From Isoetes taiwanensis (taxonomy: Eukaryota; Streptophyta; Lycopodiopsida; Isoetales; Isoetaceae), in contig JAJEKV010000046.1 in assembly GCA_021234155.1 (NCBI GenBank), forward strand, positions 4,737,665 to 4,801,664: 64,000 nt of DNA, in the 5' to 3' direction. Shown here one piece after another: positions 46,570-62,340 of the stretch. A program made the translations under genes and the position numbers. The notes under the pieces are model-generated. The model saw only the letters and a program-made list of their open reading frames with translations, made no database searches and was not told the origin of the DNA. Every line of letters starts with the position of its first letter. Position 1 is the stretch's first letter.

Positions 46570-49453
46570 TTACCATGGAAGTTCAGTTCCATCCCATGCA
46601 AAGAATTTACCATTGTCTTTGACGCCTACATTGTCAATAACATCAAGCAATTTTTGTACAGAAAATTCTCTAGTGAATAGTTTTTGTGAAGGCACATTCT
46701 TTTGGAATGGTTCGGAGAGGTCTGTGTCCACAGTGCCAGGGTGCAATAAAATACAAACCATCCGATCTTTTTGACGAGCAAGCTCTATCGATATAGTCTT
46801 TGTCACTGTAAACACAACCAATGCAATTTTCTAAGTTTATAAGCACCTATGCACGTATCTCAAAAGGATTAGAGAAAAGCTTCCTGCTCCCAAAAAATTA
46901 AATCATTACAGCATTCGCAATCTTTTTGGTCAAAGGTGATCACATGACAATTACTTCTATGAAGATAGAGGGCAAGCCATCATGAACAAGAGATTAAGAT
47001 GCGACATAGTGAGTATATCCTAGTGAAAGAATCTGAATTGAATCAGAAAACAGCAGAATGAAATTGATAGAAAAATAAAGTTGCTAGTTCCTAGATAGCA
47101 ACAGATATACATAACATGCTCACGTTGATTGAGGGCAGCCTTGGAAGCTCGATATGAATGCCAACCACCTAGCTTGTTATCGCCAATTGATCCAACGCGG
47201 GCACTAATGTTAGCAATAACAACTATCCGGTCATCTTGATCACTTGCTCCAGCTTTGAGCAAAGGCCACATGTGCTGCATTGCAGGGAACCATAATCACT
47301 AACTAGTAAGGACACCACTGACATAAGTGTAAACAAAGAAACTGCAATAGCGAGTGGTTCAAATACCTTTATTACTAATGTTGGCCCCACAGCATTTATC
47401 TGATATGTCAGCAGCATGGCTTCTGATGTAATTTTGCCCAAAGAAGTCTCTGCGTACCATAAACTTATGAGATCATTTTCTGATTCACAAACTGAACATA
47501 AACATGCAAACAAAAATCAATTTTGAGGCCAATTGTTCCTGCCATGACTTACCAAGCACAGCCAATAAATAAACATGTGTCTCGTTTCAAAGAGCTGGTA
47601 CCTAACAGGTCCCTTTTTATCTAACCCTCTTTCAGTTTTAGACTACCAATGAGGATACCTGCCATGACTTACCAAGCACAGCCAATATATAAAAAATGTC
47701 TCTCACCTCAAATAGCTGGTGCCTAAAGCGTCCCTTTTTATCTAATGCTCTTTCTGTTTTAGAATACCAATAAGAATATGTGGCTAACCCATGTCAAGAC
47801 GGTAAAACCAACCATGGAAAGGGGCTTCACCCATATTCTGCATGAGAAAAGCAAGTTTATACATATTACCAGTCTGTTTGCATCAGGCAAAATTAAGTGT
47901 TCATAACCAAGGATAATCTCCTACCCAATTATCAAGGAATTAATGCTCCCCTCGAGCAGGTCACGCACAACAACCTTCTCAAAGTGTTATTCGCATAACC
48001 TGAAAGAGGGGAGTGTTGACCCCTTTGAATTTTTGCTGGAGAAGATTATCTTCAATCCAGAGCAGGATCAATGGCAGGATTTGAGGCGGAAGAACCATCA
48101 CCAGGATCAATGGAAGGATTTGATGCGGGAAATTACCATGATAATCTCCCGATGGTTATCACAATAATCTTCTGCCAGGAGTTGCTCTTCGCTATAACAG
48201 GTTTTGATCGAATCGCTGGCAGCGGTTAGATCCTGATAATCTTCGACAGCAAAGACCCTCAGAAGTCAAGGTGCCTTCCAAAACTTGGTAAGACCCTCAG
48301 AAGTCAAGGTGCCTTCCAAAACTTGGTGACAGCAAAGATTTAAGAGGATATAATGTCTATGTTTTGGCTTGTAAAAGATAAGACCCTCAGAAGTCAAGGT
48401 GCCTTCCAAAACTTGGTGACAGCAAAGATTTCAGGGGATATAATGTCCATGTTTTTTGCTTGTAAAAGGTAAGACCCTCAGAAGTCAAGGTGCCTTCCAA
48501 AACTTGGTTAAGGGAAGGAACTTGGAGACTACTTTGAATTCTTCAATTATCTATGGTAGTATGTAAGCTCAAGCTCAAATCGTTCAAAGCAATTGGTTGC
48601 ACAATTTGGATGATAGAAATGCCATAGAAAACATACAGAACTTTTTCTCTTGAAAACAACCTCCCTTCTTCCCATATAGATAGACAGACGCGTACATCGT
48701 ACCTGGATATAGAAGGTTAGGTACGTGCAACACACCAGAGCTGTTAATGAGAAGATCTAATTTCTGATGCTGCTCTCTGATGGTGCTTGCTGAAGCCTGA
48801 TAGAAAAACATTCCAACAAGCCAGATTTCCATGTAGAAAGTTGTCATTTTCCTATTCAACAACACTAAAATGAGGAGTTCAACAACATACTATAATGGTA
48901 CTTTCATCAGTCAGGTCTAGCCGTAAAACCGAAAGGCGAGATGGGTGGAGCTCTTGCAGAGAGACTAAATTATTTGCATTCTCTGGATTGCGACATGTTG
49001 CAATTACATGGCCATCTGAATGCTTCTCCAAGAGCTGGCGAACCTGAAGGTTCAATGAAATGGCTAAGAAAAAGGAGGAATGTTGTGAAAACTTACATAT
49101 ATAAACATCTCATTTATGGAACAACTGAAAACAGAAGAGACGAGCATTCATCAATCTTTCAGTTATTCAATCTTTTCCCAATGTGCTCACGAAACCTAAT
49201 TAAAGGTAGCAGTGCAAAGAAACAGAATTATTTCATGGAAAGAATGAGGTCTGAAGATTGCTCTGATTTATGGCAGTGCAATCGAAACTCAGGATGCAAG
49301 CGTATAGAGACTGATACTCACAAATTCGAGTCCCAATCCCCTGGATGCGCCCTGTACCAAAGAAACGACATTATGGTCTCGGGCTGCACTAGCAAAGGTC
49401 CTTCTGGCAGGCCGAATACTAGCAGCCCACTTTGAGCATATCCCCATGCTCAT
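46570..49453 (-). CDS. short-chain dehydrogenase/reductase, C-factor-like
   Basis: Six exons splice into 283 codons: 49453-49322, 49043-48891, 48796-48703, 47449-47367, 47274-47124, 46805-46570, all GT-AG and in phase. The protein opens with an Arg/Ala/Ser-rich presequence (RPARRTFASAAR), which suggests mitochondrial or plastid import. The Rossmann glycine motif QGASRGLG has G35, G39 and G41. LINSSG replaces NNAG. The catalytic pair is Y195 and K199 in SYRASK. The end is LLHPGTVDTDLSEPFQKNV and FFAWDGTELPW. This is the wording of plant homologues of bacterial C-signal factor; substrate unknown. An upstream GTG-started extension is open, but the ATG at 49453 is preferred. The NPF gene's stop is 378 bp upstream, on the same strand. 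Intron 3 carries tandem repeats. Confidence 0.95.
47538..47778. repeat. 120-bp tandem duplication in SDR intron 3
   Basis: Two adjacent copies, each opening CCTGCCATGACTTACCAAGC, with a period of 120 bp and several differences. Read on the minus strand, each copy contains a GTAAGT-like donor word, but the spliced SDR frame does not need it. Confidence 0.8.
48252..48508. repeat. 38-bp minisatellite, four copies, in SDR intron 3
   Basis: The unit AAGACCCTCAGAAGTCAAGG plus TGCCTTCCAAAACTTGGT occurs at 48252, 48290, 48380 and 48471. The last two intervals form a higher-order unit of 90-91 bp that includes GACAGCAAAGATTT and TATAATGT. The core copies look identical, so expansion is recent. Confidence 0.9.
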
Positions 49454-49831
49454 GCGCGCTGAAAAAATGCAGACCTTTCTGTTGAAACAGAATGGCCTAT
49501 TTCTTTCCACGTCGCCGTAAAGTTCCCAACTTTTCGAACTTATTCCGTTGGGAAAAGGCAGTCGTCAAAACATGGATGATTAACTAGTCTTCAACTTCAA
49601 GCAAGATGTATCCCTAATCGATCAAACGAAATTCCTTCTTTCATCCACTTAGTGCATTAAAAATTATCATCTCACAACATGCAACAGCTTTTCATAATGT
49701 ATTATTACAAGCCCACAGCACCATCTTTATTCCCATAACCAACATTACATAAACAGGCTAATTTTGTTTGTTATACGGCCATTGCAAAATGTTGGGACAG
49801 TGATTGCTAACAAGTCAAAAAACAGTGTAAG

Positions 49832-52458
49832 TTACGTCCTAAGAACTTTATATTTATAGGTATTGGCACATGCCAAGTACCAGAGCAGATTCAGAGCACT
49901 GACCACTGCAAGCATATCAAAATAGTAATCAATATGCCCTAAATTTAAGTTGTCTGGTATCCATCCAGGGCTACCACCCCCTGTGGTAAACCTGGTAACA
50001 ATTACTATGAGAAGACTGTTCATGTAATATCCCAGCCCATATGTTGTAAGGGCCATAGCAGTTCCAAGGCTGCGCATTGTGTCCGGTACTTGTTCATAGA
50101 AAAATTCAAGCTGCCCAATATATGTAAAAGTCTCCGCAATGCCAATTAATACAAACTGAGGCACTTGCCAGAAAATGGTCATCGGAACAAAAGAATATGG
50201 ATCATCCAGCAGCCCACATTCCTTCGCAATATGAAGCCTCCGCATTTCTACAAGAGAAGCAGCCACCATAGAAAAAATAGAAATGAAAAGACCAAGACCC
50301 ATGCGTTGGAGCTGCGTGAAACCTTGTTGATGTCCAGAAAATTTTCGCACAACTTTTACAATGATGCGATCATATATGGGAACCAATATAATTACAGTTA
50401 TCAGTTCAAATAGAGATAGGGATGCAGGCGGTATTTTAAATCCAAGTCCAACCCCAGTATCCATCCGTGTGCCTTGTTCAATAAAAATGCTATACAACTG
50501 AGCATATATTGTAGAAAAGAACAAAGTACTTGCCCAGATTGGGACAATACGCATTATCTGTTTCACTTCTTCCACTTGTGATATGCTACATAAGTACCAA
50601 GGGCCGACCAAAGACCCATCATTCGTATCTAAAACAGCAGCTTTATCAAGAAATCTGGAAGAACAAAAAACTCAGCAAGACGAAGTATAGGAAATATGGA
50701 AGATAGATAGATCACATGCAAAAGCTTGCCAACTACAAGACCAACGCCCCTATATGCAGCAACATTGCATTTCACCCCAAAACACATTTGTAAATGACGC
50801 CAACTACAAGTAACACCCATACATTTCATGCATATATTAAAATGGCTCATCAAATGCGCATCTACATTCTAAGTAAACAAGAGGCAGAAATCAACCTATG
50901 GGCATTAAGCACAACCTTTTGTTTGGAAAACTAGTCTCACCTGAAGTCAGTGCTATAAACGAGCTTGCGACTTCCTTGAGCATCCCCTTCATCATGGACT
51001 TCAAATAGAAGGTTTTCGTCTGCAGGAACAGGAACATGCCATTTTCTACAGGCTGCCACAATCACCTGAGCAACACGTGTCAATGGACTGCCTCTTGGCC
51101 GTTGATGACGGTAAAGGGGTGTTCCCAGAAAGAAACTGAATATTGATAAAGCCATTGCTCCTGAAGGAATTCCAAAGCCTATAGCCCAGCTAATGTTGTC
51201 TTGTATGTAAACAAGCACTGTAGTAGATATCAGTGCCCCAAGATTTATGGAAAGATAAAACCAGTTAAAAAAATGTGTTTTCTTCTTTCTTTCAGAATAA
51301 TGCTCATCATCAAATTGGTCAGCCCCAAAAGATGAGACACACGGCTTGATACCCCCCATCCCAAAGGCAATCAAGTAAAGAGAAATGTAGAAAAATGACA
51401 ACTGCTTAGCTGTTGCAGTTGGGCAATTGTGTGCTCCAACAGTGCATTGAGGTGGCCTCAACGAGTCCAAGCTGGCTGACAAGGTTAATAAGACAAGACC
51501 CTGGAAAAAATCCAAGTTCATGCCATTGAAAAGGAAGCTCATGATAAAAAAGTTATAGACTTATGGCTTACCATGGTATAGATTACAGCAAATGTTCCAA
51601 TAGTGAAATATCTTCCCAGATATGCATCAGCAACAAATGCCCCAAAAATGGGAGTTAAATAACCTGTTCCTGCCCATACTGCCACATTTTTAGCCGCTGT
51701 TGCATTCCCTTGCCGAAGAATGCGCGTCATGTACGTTATCAAATTCGTATTGATTCCATAAAAAGCTATCCTTTCACAACATTCGGTCCCTGCCACCACA
51801 AAAGCATTGGCCCCTGACTCTTAGTAGCTACATTTTAAAGCTCGCCGTGTTGGACAGGTGATGAGTACCTAAAATAAAAGGGCAAGTCCTCCAACCACCA
51901 GTTCTGGACCTTATCGAAGGTTGTCCATAAAGGTCAACCGATCCATCTCCCGTGTACATTTCTTGAGATTTATCATTCCCATTTACAGAGGCACACTCGC
52001 TTCCTTCCTAAAGGAAAACAATTTGAAGTTAGATACAGGTCTTACTTTACAATATGTGTTGTGTATAGCAAACCGAATGATCACCAAATCAATCGTTTCA
52101 ATTCAAGCATTCTCAAGTATTGTGTACTGACATTGATACTGATCAGTAATGTTGACACTCTTGGCTATGCAGAATAGATCATGAAACGATAATATCTCGT
52201 TCGGGAGCTTTAACCTAATACGTGCCAAGAAGCAAAGAAAACCCGATTCCAGATTGCATGCAACTCGACCCAAACAGACTAGGCTAGCAGAAACTCAATC
52301 AATAATCAAATGGGTGAAGAAAATACCTCTTCATTTGCATCTGCATTTTCCCTTGTAAGTCCGCAAGTTTTACCATGCTCTTCCTCCCGGATTCTTGAAG
52401 GACCAGGCAAAAGTGGTTCCTTGAGCAAAAATTGTCGTGGCAAGCGCTCAGAATCCAT
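49832..52458 (-). CDS. NPF/PTR-family proton-coupled transporter
   Basis: Five exons give 624 codons: 52458-52327, 52007-51869, 51789-51572, 51500-50941, 50654-49832, all GT-AG and in phase. The protein (623 aa) has the typical plant NPF layout of twelve membrane segments with a central loop. The proton-coupling ExxER motif is ECCER at residues 93-97. Family phrases include PFILGTECCERIAFYG, ADAYLGRYFTIG, FGADQFDDEHYSER, NWFYLSINLGAL, NIFWQ-like TIFWQVPQFVLIG, and PGWIPDNLNLGHIDYYF. The closest recalled relatives are the Arabidopsis PTR1/PTR2 dipeptide transporters (NPF8), but nitrate or other substrates cannot be excluded. It probably sits in the plasma or vacuolar membrane. The first exon is short and polar. 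An in-frame ATG ten codons upstream (52488) is an alternative start. Confidence 0.95.
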
Positions 52459-53693
52459 CTTCCGAACAAGCAAGGCCGCAGATATCAATCAACTTAATGA
52501 ATAGCGAGGTTGATGAAGCCGATCGACTCTTGAATGATTGAAGGGCGAAACATATGCGGAGAATAGCAAGCGTCCAAATTCAAATAGTTGGGTGCATTTC
52601 CCCAGCATGAGATGGTGGCAACCCTCGGTGGGTTTATTGACTTATGTCTTGTTTGGGTGAATATTTTAAAATGATCCTCGAATATATCAACAGAATATTT
52701 TTAGCACGTCAGCAACCAAGCCCAAATATATCAACAGAATATTTTTAGCACGCCAGCCCAACCAAGCCCACATGCCCTTCCTTGCAATTCTAGGCTGTCC
52801 ACCTAGTACCTCCAACTCAGCAAAAACTAATGTGGCATAATATTCTTTCATTAGATTTGTCAATTATTATATCAACGGACACCAAAATTAGAAATGCCCA
52901 AGGAAAATGGCAAGGAGGTACAAGGGAGTCGTCCCTTTGCTATTCTGCTTGTTACTTTCTCAATTTGATTCTTGCTCAAAGAGCTCCTTATTGCTAAAGG
53001 CATGCTTTCTTCTATGTTTTATCACCTAACCTCAAACCGGGCTTCTTTTACGGCTTTAAGTTTATTCATTTGGTCTCAGAACCCGGCTCTGGATTATTGT
53101 TGGCAAAATGCGTTAATATAGCATTTTTTGAGCTCTCTGGTCAGTTTTTGCTCATATTAGGTTGTATCAGGCTAGGCGTTGTTTCCAATGCAGCCTTTCC
53201 TTACTAGAATAGTCTCCTATCACCAAAACTAAGATTGCCAACAACAATGATAACGTACACTATGTCAAGTTCTTAATCCAATCATTCCCCTGCTTCAAGC
53301 CAATCCCATAGTCCGCGATTATCACCATTTTTCAAAATTTTAATTTTGCGTGTAGAATTGTCGATAAGGTGCTTGGCCGGGTTGAATACTTGTGGCACAC
53401 TCAAGGTTTCATGACCATTATGATAATCATAAAGCCCTTGCATTCAAATGAAAGATGCTAGCTTGTTATAACAAAGGTATCTTGACCCCAGCCTTTGATT
53501 TGTTAGAAGCAAAGGTGGCAAGAACCTTTTGGTACTTTTGTCATATCTACATCATGTGGGAAGGCATGATGCACCCTATTGATGTTTTGAAAAATTGTTC
53601 ACATCCATACCGCCAGTATAGAAGTATAGCGTAACTTCCCGTTATGTTAACCTATAACGTCATGAGCACGATTCAAAAAATATATTTAATTCG

Positions 53694-54480
53694 CAGCTCA
53701 AAGATACTGCAGAAAGAATCAAAGAAGTTGATCATGCAGCTACCATTCTGGAAAAAATGTTGAAGCAATACCAACATGCCCAGATAGATTTATTGTCAAG
53801 TGGAGTGGTTGTCAAGTTGAATAATATTACATGTTTATTCAGTGCTATTGTTTAACGATAATGTTTCCTTGGCAGGGACCCTTGACAGTTGCGGTTTATG
53901 TAAGTTCTTGTAGTGGACAAAAACTCATAAATGTAAGTTGGTTGACTTCTCTAAACTAGGAATTATATGTTTTTTTTTACTTGCTATTCAGGAATGTGCC
54001 TATAGCTGGACTTGTTGTTGCAAGTGCATAGGGCCAGGTCTATTTTCTGTGTAATATTGTAATTATTGAGGAAAGTAATAAATGAAAATGGTTGCACTTT
54101 TATTTTTTTAGCAGTGAAGTTTGTGCATGTTTTGTTCCATATGAAAAAGCACCTAACATTATTCCTGACATTGCCATTATTTTACTTTGAGCATTATAGA
54201 GTTACATATAAAATGAGACACTAGCTTCATCATAATCAATTCAAAAGTGATGTGGAGCTAGACTTGTAGAGCTCCTTCAAGGAAGCAATTTCAAAGCTTT
54301 CTTTGTAGGCATGGGCCTTCTTTCTTCCAACAGGTTAGTACTCCATTGAGATTCCAGTTTCGTGTTTAGAAATTGATTTTCAGGTGACAGGACAACCAAG
54401 CATGCAATCATCCCTCGCGGCAGAGGTACTGTTGAAAATGCCAGTGCTGCTTCAACTGAAGATATAATTTTTCATCCCTA
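53694..54480 (+). other. possible exons of an unrecognised gene
   Basis: After a TTCGCAG acceptor at about 53697 an open frame encodes LKDTAERIKEVDHAATILEK and MLKQYQHAQIDLLSSG, which is coiled-coil-like. At about 53877 a GGCAG acceptor and a GTAAGT donor bracket a 24-bp piece (GPLTVAVY). At about 54385 another acceptor precedes VTGQPSMQSSLAAE. No start, stop or family match is evident, and joins between the pieces are unproven. Confidence 0.25.
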
Positions 54481-55319
54481 TGTACACAAAGGAACATAAC
54501 TGTAAGTAGGACACTTTTTTATTGTCGTTTCTGACATGGACTATCCTCAGTTTTTGTTTTCAGCAGGGCTGAACCAACGATTGCATTGCATTTGTTTATA
54601 TATAATGATAATTTCAAGAGTTTGGATGATGTTAGGCAGTTTGCAAAAATTTACTTGAGACTGTCATAGATGTTTACTTAATAAACAAGCAGGTGTCTTA
54701 ACGGATCAATTTTAGTAAGAGCAATTGCTCTATTTTTGCTTATTAACTCTTAGTTGTATTGTTGATGCATCCATCAGACCATCCCATATTTGCTTGTGCA
54801 TGGAATGCTGCCTACTCTTGTCAAACTGTTGTCCCATATGGAAGAGGACTTTATCATGTTGTCACATGTCACGATTCCTGGTCAACCATTCTAGTTTAGA
54901 ATTTCATTGCAGTTGTAAAACTGAAATGAGATCATTCATGTTGTAGAACAGCTAAGTATTCATGCATGTTGCATCCCAGAACTCATCATTTATGTGCCCA
55001 ATTCTTGCTTGTTATATTATATAAAGATTGAACTTACATTTCTAATCCAGGTCTCTTTATAGTCTTCCATGTCAAAAGAGATCTGACAATAGTGTACTAT
55101 TTGTAAAGATCAAAATTGTAGTATGCTTTAATTATGAAAAGTTTTGAGCACAAAAGAATCTCTATGAATGTAGAGCTACAGAATGTCTATACAACCAAGT
55201 GCACAAAATAATCTCTTTGAATTTAGAACTACAGACGGTCTATACAACCAATTTCAAGGCTACATATTCTAAACGAAAATTTGAATTACCATGATCGTCA
55301 CATTAAAATTGCATCCTAC

Positions 55320-56110
55320 AACCCGGTCGTTATGTTTGGGACTCGGGCACCTCTAGTCATTTTATAGTCATTTATGATGGAGACGCCTATGATTTTGAAA
55401 TGAAACACGAATTCACCTAAGGTTTTAGGGGAATATCGAAACCTCTATCGGCTTTTTACCTAAATTTAAAATATGAAATACTTGGGTTTAAACCTCATCA
55501 AAAATAACTCGATGTCCTAAGACTACTTACCAATATACCAATGAGTCAAATGTGATTGTTTTTATCTTGAATCTATGTTTTTTTTATAACAACCCATTCA
55601 ATTGTTTTAGGGATATATGGCCTATGGTTTGGGAATTGTTATTTTTACATTCATATCAATCCCTCAGGAACCCCCTAGTTATTTTTGCTACATATTCACA
55701 AATGAGGTGCACCCCGAACTATACGGTCATTCGATTCACGATCCCACGACATTTGGGCCTTTGGGCACCTCTCCTTTATGGTCATTTGCCTGATTTCTAT
55801 GATTTTGAAATATGAAATATGATTTCGCCTAAGGTTTTGAGGGAATATCGAACCTCTATACGGCTTTGCCTAAGATTTTAGAATATGAAATACGGGGGCT
55901 TAAACCTCTATCGAAATAACTCAATGTCCTAAGAAGACTACTTTAACCAATATACCCGGTGAGCTAATGTGATTATTTTTTATCTTGAACCTATGTTTTT
56001 TTATAACAACCCATTCAATTGTTTTAGGGATATATGGTCTATGGTTTCAGAAATTGTTATTTTTATATTCATATCTCCCTGGAACCCCCCCTATTATTTT
56101 GCTACATATT
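55320..56110. repeat. tandem duplication, about 412-bp period
   Basis: Blocks containing CCTATGATTTTGAAATGAAA/TGATTTTGAAATATG, AGGTTTTAGGGGAATATCGA, ATGTCCTAAG and ACAACCCATTCAATTGTTTT recur with a spacing near 412 bp, for example ATGTCCTAAG at about 55512 and 55924. The two copies are clearly diverged, with indels. Confidence 0.8.
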
Positions 56111-56621
56111 CATATAAACAAGGTGTGCAAAACTAAAAATTTCTATTTTTGTATTTGTCACCTAAATAATGAAATCGCATTATTGAAGTTAAAAAGTTGT
56201 TCCTAGAAGACTAGAAGAGCAGTTTGTGAATATCTACTAGTTAATTCTTGTATTATCTAGTTCAATCTCCTAATTGAATGCCACGTTATCAACGAATAAT
56301 GTGGAACCTAAACATGTGGTGAAACATGTCCTTGTCAAATATCTTCTTCATGCAGTCAATTTCAATGCTCAGGCTTCATAGTTGAAAGGTCTGGTATGAA
56401 GAATTGTCGAATCCTAAATTTGACATAAGATGCGAGTAAATATGTTTTTGGAAAACTTCTCCATGAATTCTAAGATGTGATTAAATATATTCTTGACAAA
56501 CTTCTCTACGCCATTACGCCATCAATTTCCGTAGTCTGTTTCTCTTCTTGTTTCTCAATGCAAAAAGCCATTATAATGGTCAGGAAAATATCTATAGTTA
56601 TCTGAAATATAGAATGATCAT

Positions 56622-58200
56622 TTTTTTTTTTTTGAAGGACGACAAACTCTTATTTAATATTCCAGAAGAAGTACACACATAGATGCAAAGACAGGAATAA
56701 AATCTCAGCAGACAAAGATAATCCACCGAAAACACACTGCCTATGCATAATAAGAACCTCAAATATTCCTCAAAATCAAACTAGAACGAAGGTTAAACAT
56801 AGGCATGCTCTGCTTACCAACACGTCCTAGCCTCGCGGAAGAAGTTGGTCGACACCAATTGATAAACCTTCGAAGATTAACATTCGCCTTCTTTTCAAAA
56901 TAGACCACAACAACCACCGGGGGATGGAAAGTGGACTTCTTTGTCGCCCATGGAAGGATAAATGGCGAAGCACCTGTGGCGGCTAGTCAAGACCCACATG
57001 GAAGAGATAGTAACCATGACCTTCAAACTGGTCAACTTGGTCCGCGTAGAGGCGCTGGTGCGATACTCTCAACTTGCGTTACACAAGCAAGTGAAGTCGA
57101 AATGCGGGATACAAAACTTATGTACCAAGACATTAACCCTGACATTCACTCAGAAGGAGTTACCACCATAGGTACAGAAACTTTTGGAAATGCCATTTAT
57201 TCCGGACCCAATACCATACGCTTCCCGAGGAGGGGAATGAGTTGCCAATCAGGGGGACAATGTCAACATCAACCCGACTTTTGATATAGCGAATGCACAA
57301 GGCGTTGTGCATTAACAATTTGGGGACCAGTCCAAATAGGCACATCAACGGATTGGAAGGGGCGTCTGGCGAGGGAATGTCCTGTTTTGCCACCGTAGCT
57401 TCCTCCCATCGAGATAGCATAAACTTAGTCCAAAATCATCCCAAAGTCAACAAAGTGTCACGCGCCTCATACCAAGCATAGCCAATCAGAGAATAATAGC
57501 GCGTCTCTCAACGCCGGCGAAGTCAATGGATGTACAAGAGCAATACGAGTCATGTGATTATCCGACGAATCCACCAACACAGAGAATCTACCAGTGGGAC
57601 ACACACCTGGATTAATCTTAAATAGCACAACGAATGTCTCCCAAGAATCGCGCCCCTTCAAGAAGGGGAAGCATTGGATATGGTGAAGGCGATAAAAGAG
57701 ACACCAAGGAAGAATCGCCTAGCGGTGCTTTCCCAAAAAGAACATACCCTGCCTTGGAAGTGCTTGGCGCAGAACCAACCTCATTCCAAAGAGTAATGTA
57801 CCATACCCACCAAGTATTTAATAATACGAACTTAGATATCATAATTGTACTCTGTAAATGAAAGTCAATCATACCTAGACCTCTAGCAAATTTTGGTTTG
57901 ATATATGTGGATTAATCGACCTTCACAACTACACCTGTCTAAGTACCTGCCCAAATGAAGTTACGGACAATTGCGACAACCTCTTGATACTTTGTTTGTG
58001 AGGCAAGCACGGCAGATGCCATATACACATGAGTGTTGCTGAGAATGATCATGAACAGCGAACGCCGATAAGCACACATCATACGAAGAAAACTTCGACA
58101 TCGACCTCTTAAAAGAAACCAAATGCAAGGAAAAAAGCAAACAAAAAACATAACATAAACCTTTACAACACCACCAAAGAACACGTCCAAAACTAGGAAC
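56622..58200 (-). mobile_element. 5'-truncated L1-type LINE relic
   Basis: The 3' poly(A) is seen as T runs at about 56622-56635. At the other end, near 57940-58030, a minus-strand frame reads NTHVYMASAVLAS and then VVAIVRNFIWAGT. This matches the same RT-thumb stretch in the LINE relic at 5.9 kb (HVYTASAMLAPEG, IVRNFVWGS) and in LINE-B. Several frames with stops follow. The two relics probably belong to one lineage. Confidence 0.75.
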
Positions 58201-61866
<3,666 letters not shown>

Positions 61867-62306
61867 CTGTGCATGGTCTGTATTAGAGGCACGGAAGGCC
61901 ATAAGCTGCCAATGCGAGACGTGGTCTCTTGGACTGCACTAATTCCAGGGTATTCTGAATTGGGATATGACCAGGAAGCACTGAAATGCTTCGAAGGCAT
62001 GCAGCCTGTGGCAGCATAGGGGCCATAGTCAAGGGCCGAGTAAGACACATGCAATTGCACGAAATGAATGCCAAATAGATTCTTTTATGGGCACTACATT
62101 GCTTGGCATGTATGCAAAATGTGGTTCTCTTGGAAAAGCAACAAAAGTCCTTCATAAGTTGCCTTTTCACTGACATTGTGTCCTGGAATGCTCTTGTTGT
62201 AGGAAATGCTGAACATGGACTTAGTGAGGAAGCATTGAGGTGTTTTGAACAAATGGAACTGGAACATATCCATCCAGATGCAGCCACATGTATTGTATAT
62301 CTATAA
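61867..62306 (+). pseudogene. PLS-class PPR relic
   Basis: Two PPR blocks are readable. The first has RDVVSWTALIPGYSELGYDQ and EALKCFEGMQ, then stops. After a decayed stretch (a GSIGAIVKGR-like piece, then LLGMYAKCGSLGKATKVL in a shifted frame) the second has DIVSWNALVVGNAEHGLSEE and [19 protein letters not shown]. The wording is that of fern and lycophyte PLS-class PPR editing factors. Frameshifts and stops show it is dead. It ends 35 bp before the acceptor of the first visible Aurora exon. Confidence 0.85.
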
Positions 62307-62340
62307 CAGTATTCTAATGCTTGACCTTTGTTGCTTTCAG

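Larger units (their letters stand above)
52459..56621. other. gene-poor region with tandem duplications
   Basis: It holds the upstream region of the NPF gene, a short duplication of AATATATCAACAGAATATTT at about 52680 and 52725, exon-like pieces at 53694-54480, and a 412-bp tandem duplication (55320-56110). The rest is AT-rich with nothing recognised. Confidence 0.5.

Noticed and set aside
50165-50413. Plus-strand frame inside the NPF gene
   Set aside because: It is antisense to the last NPF exon and has no independent support.
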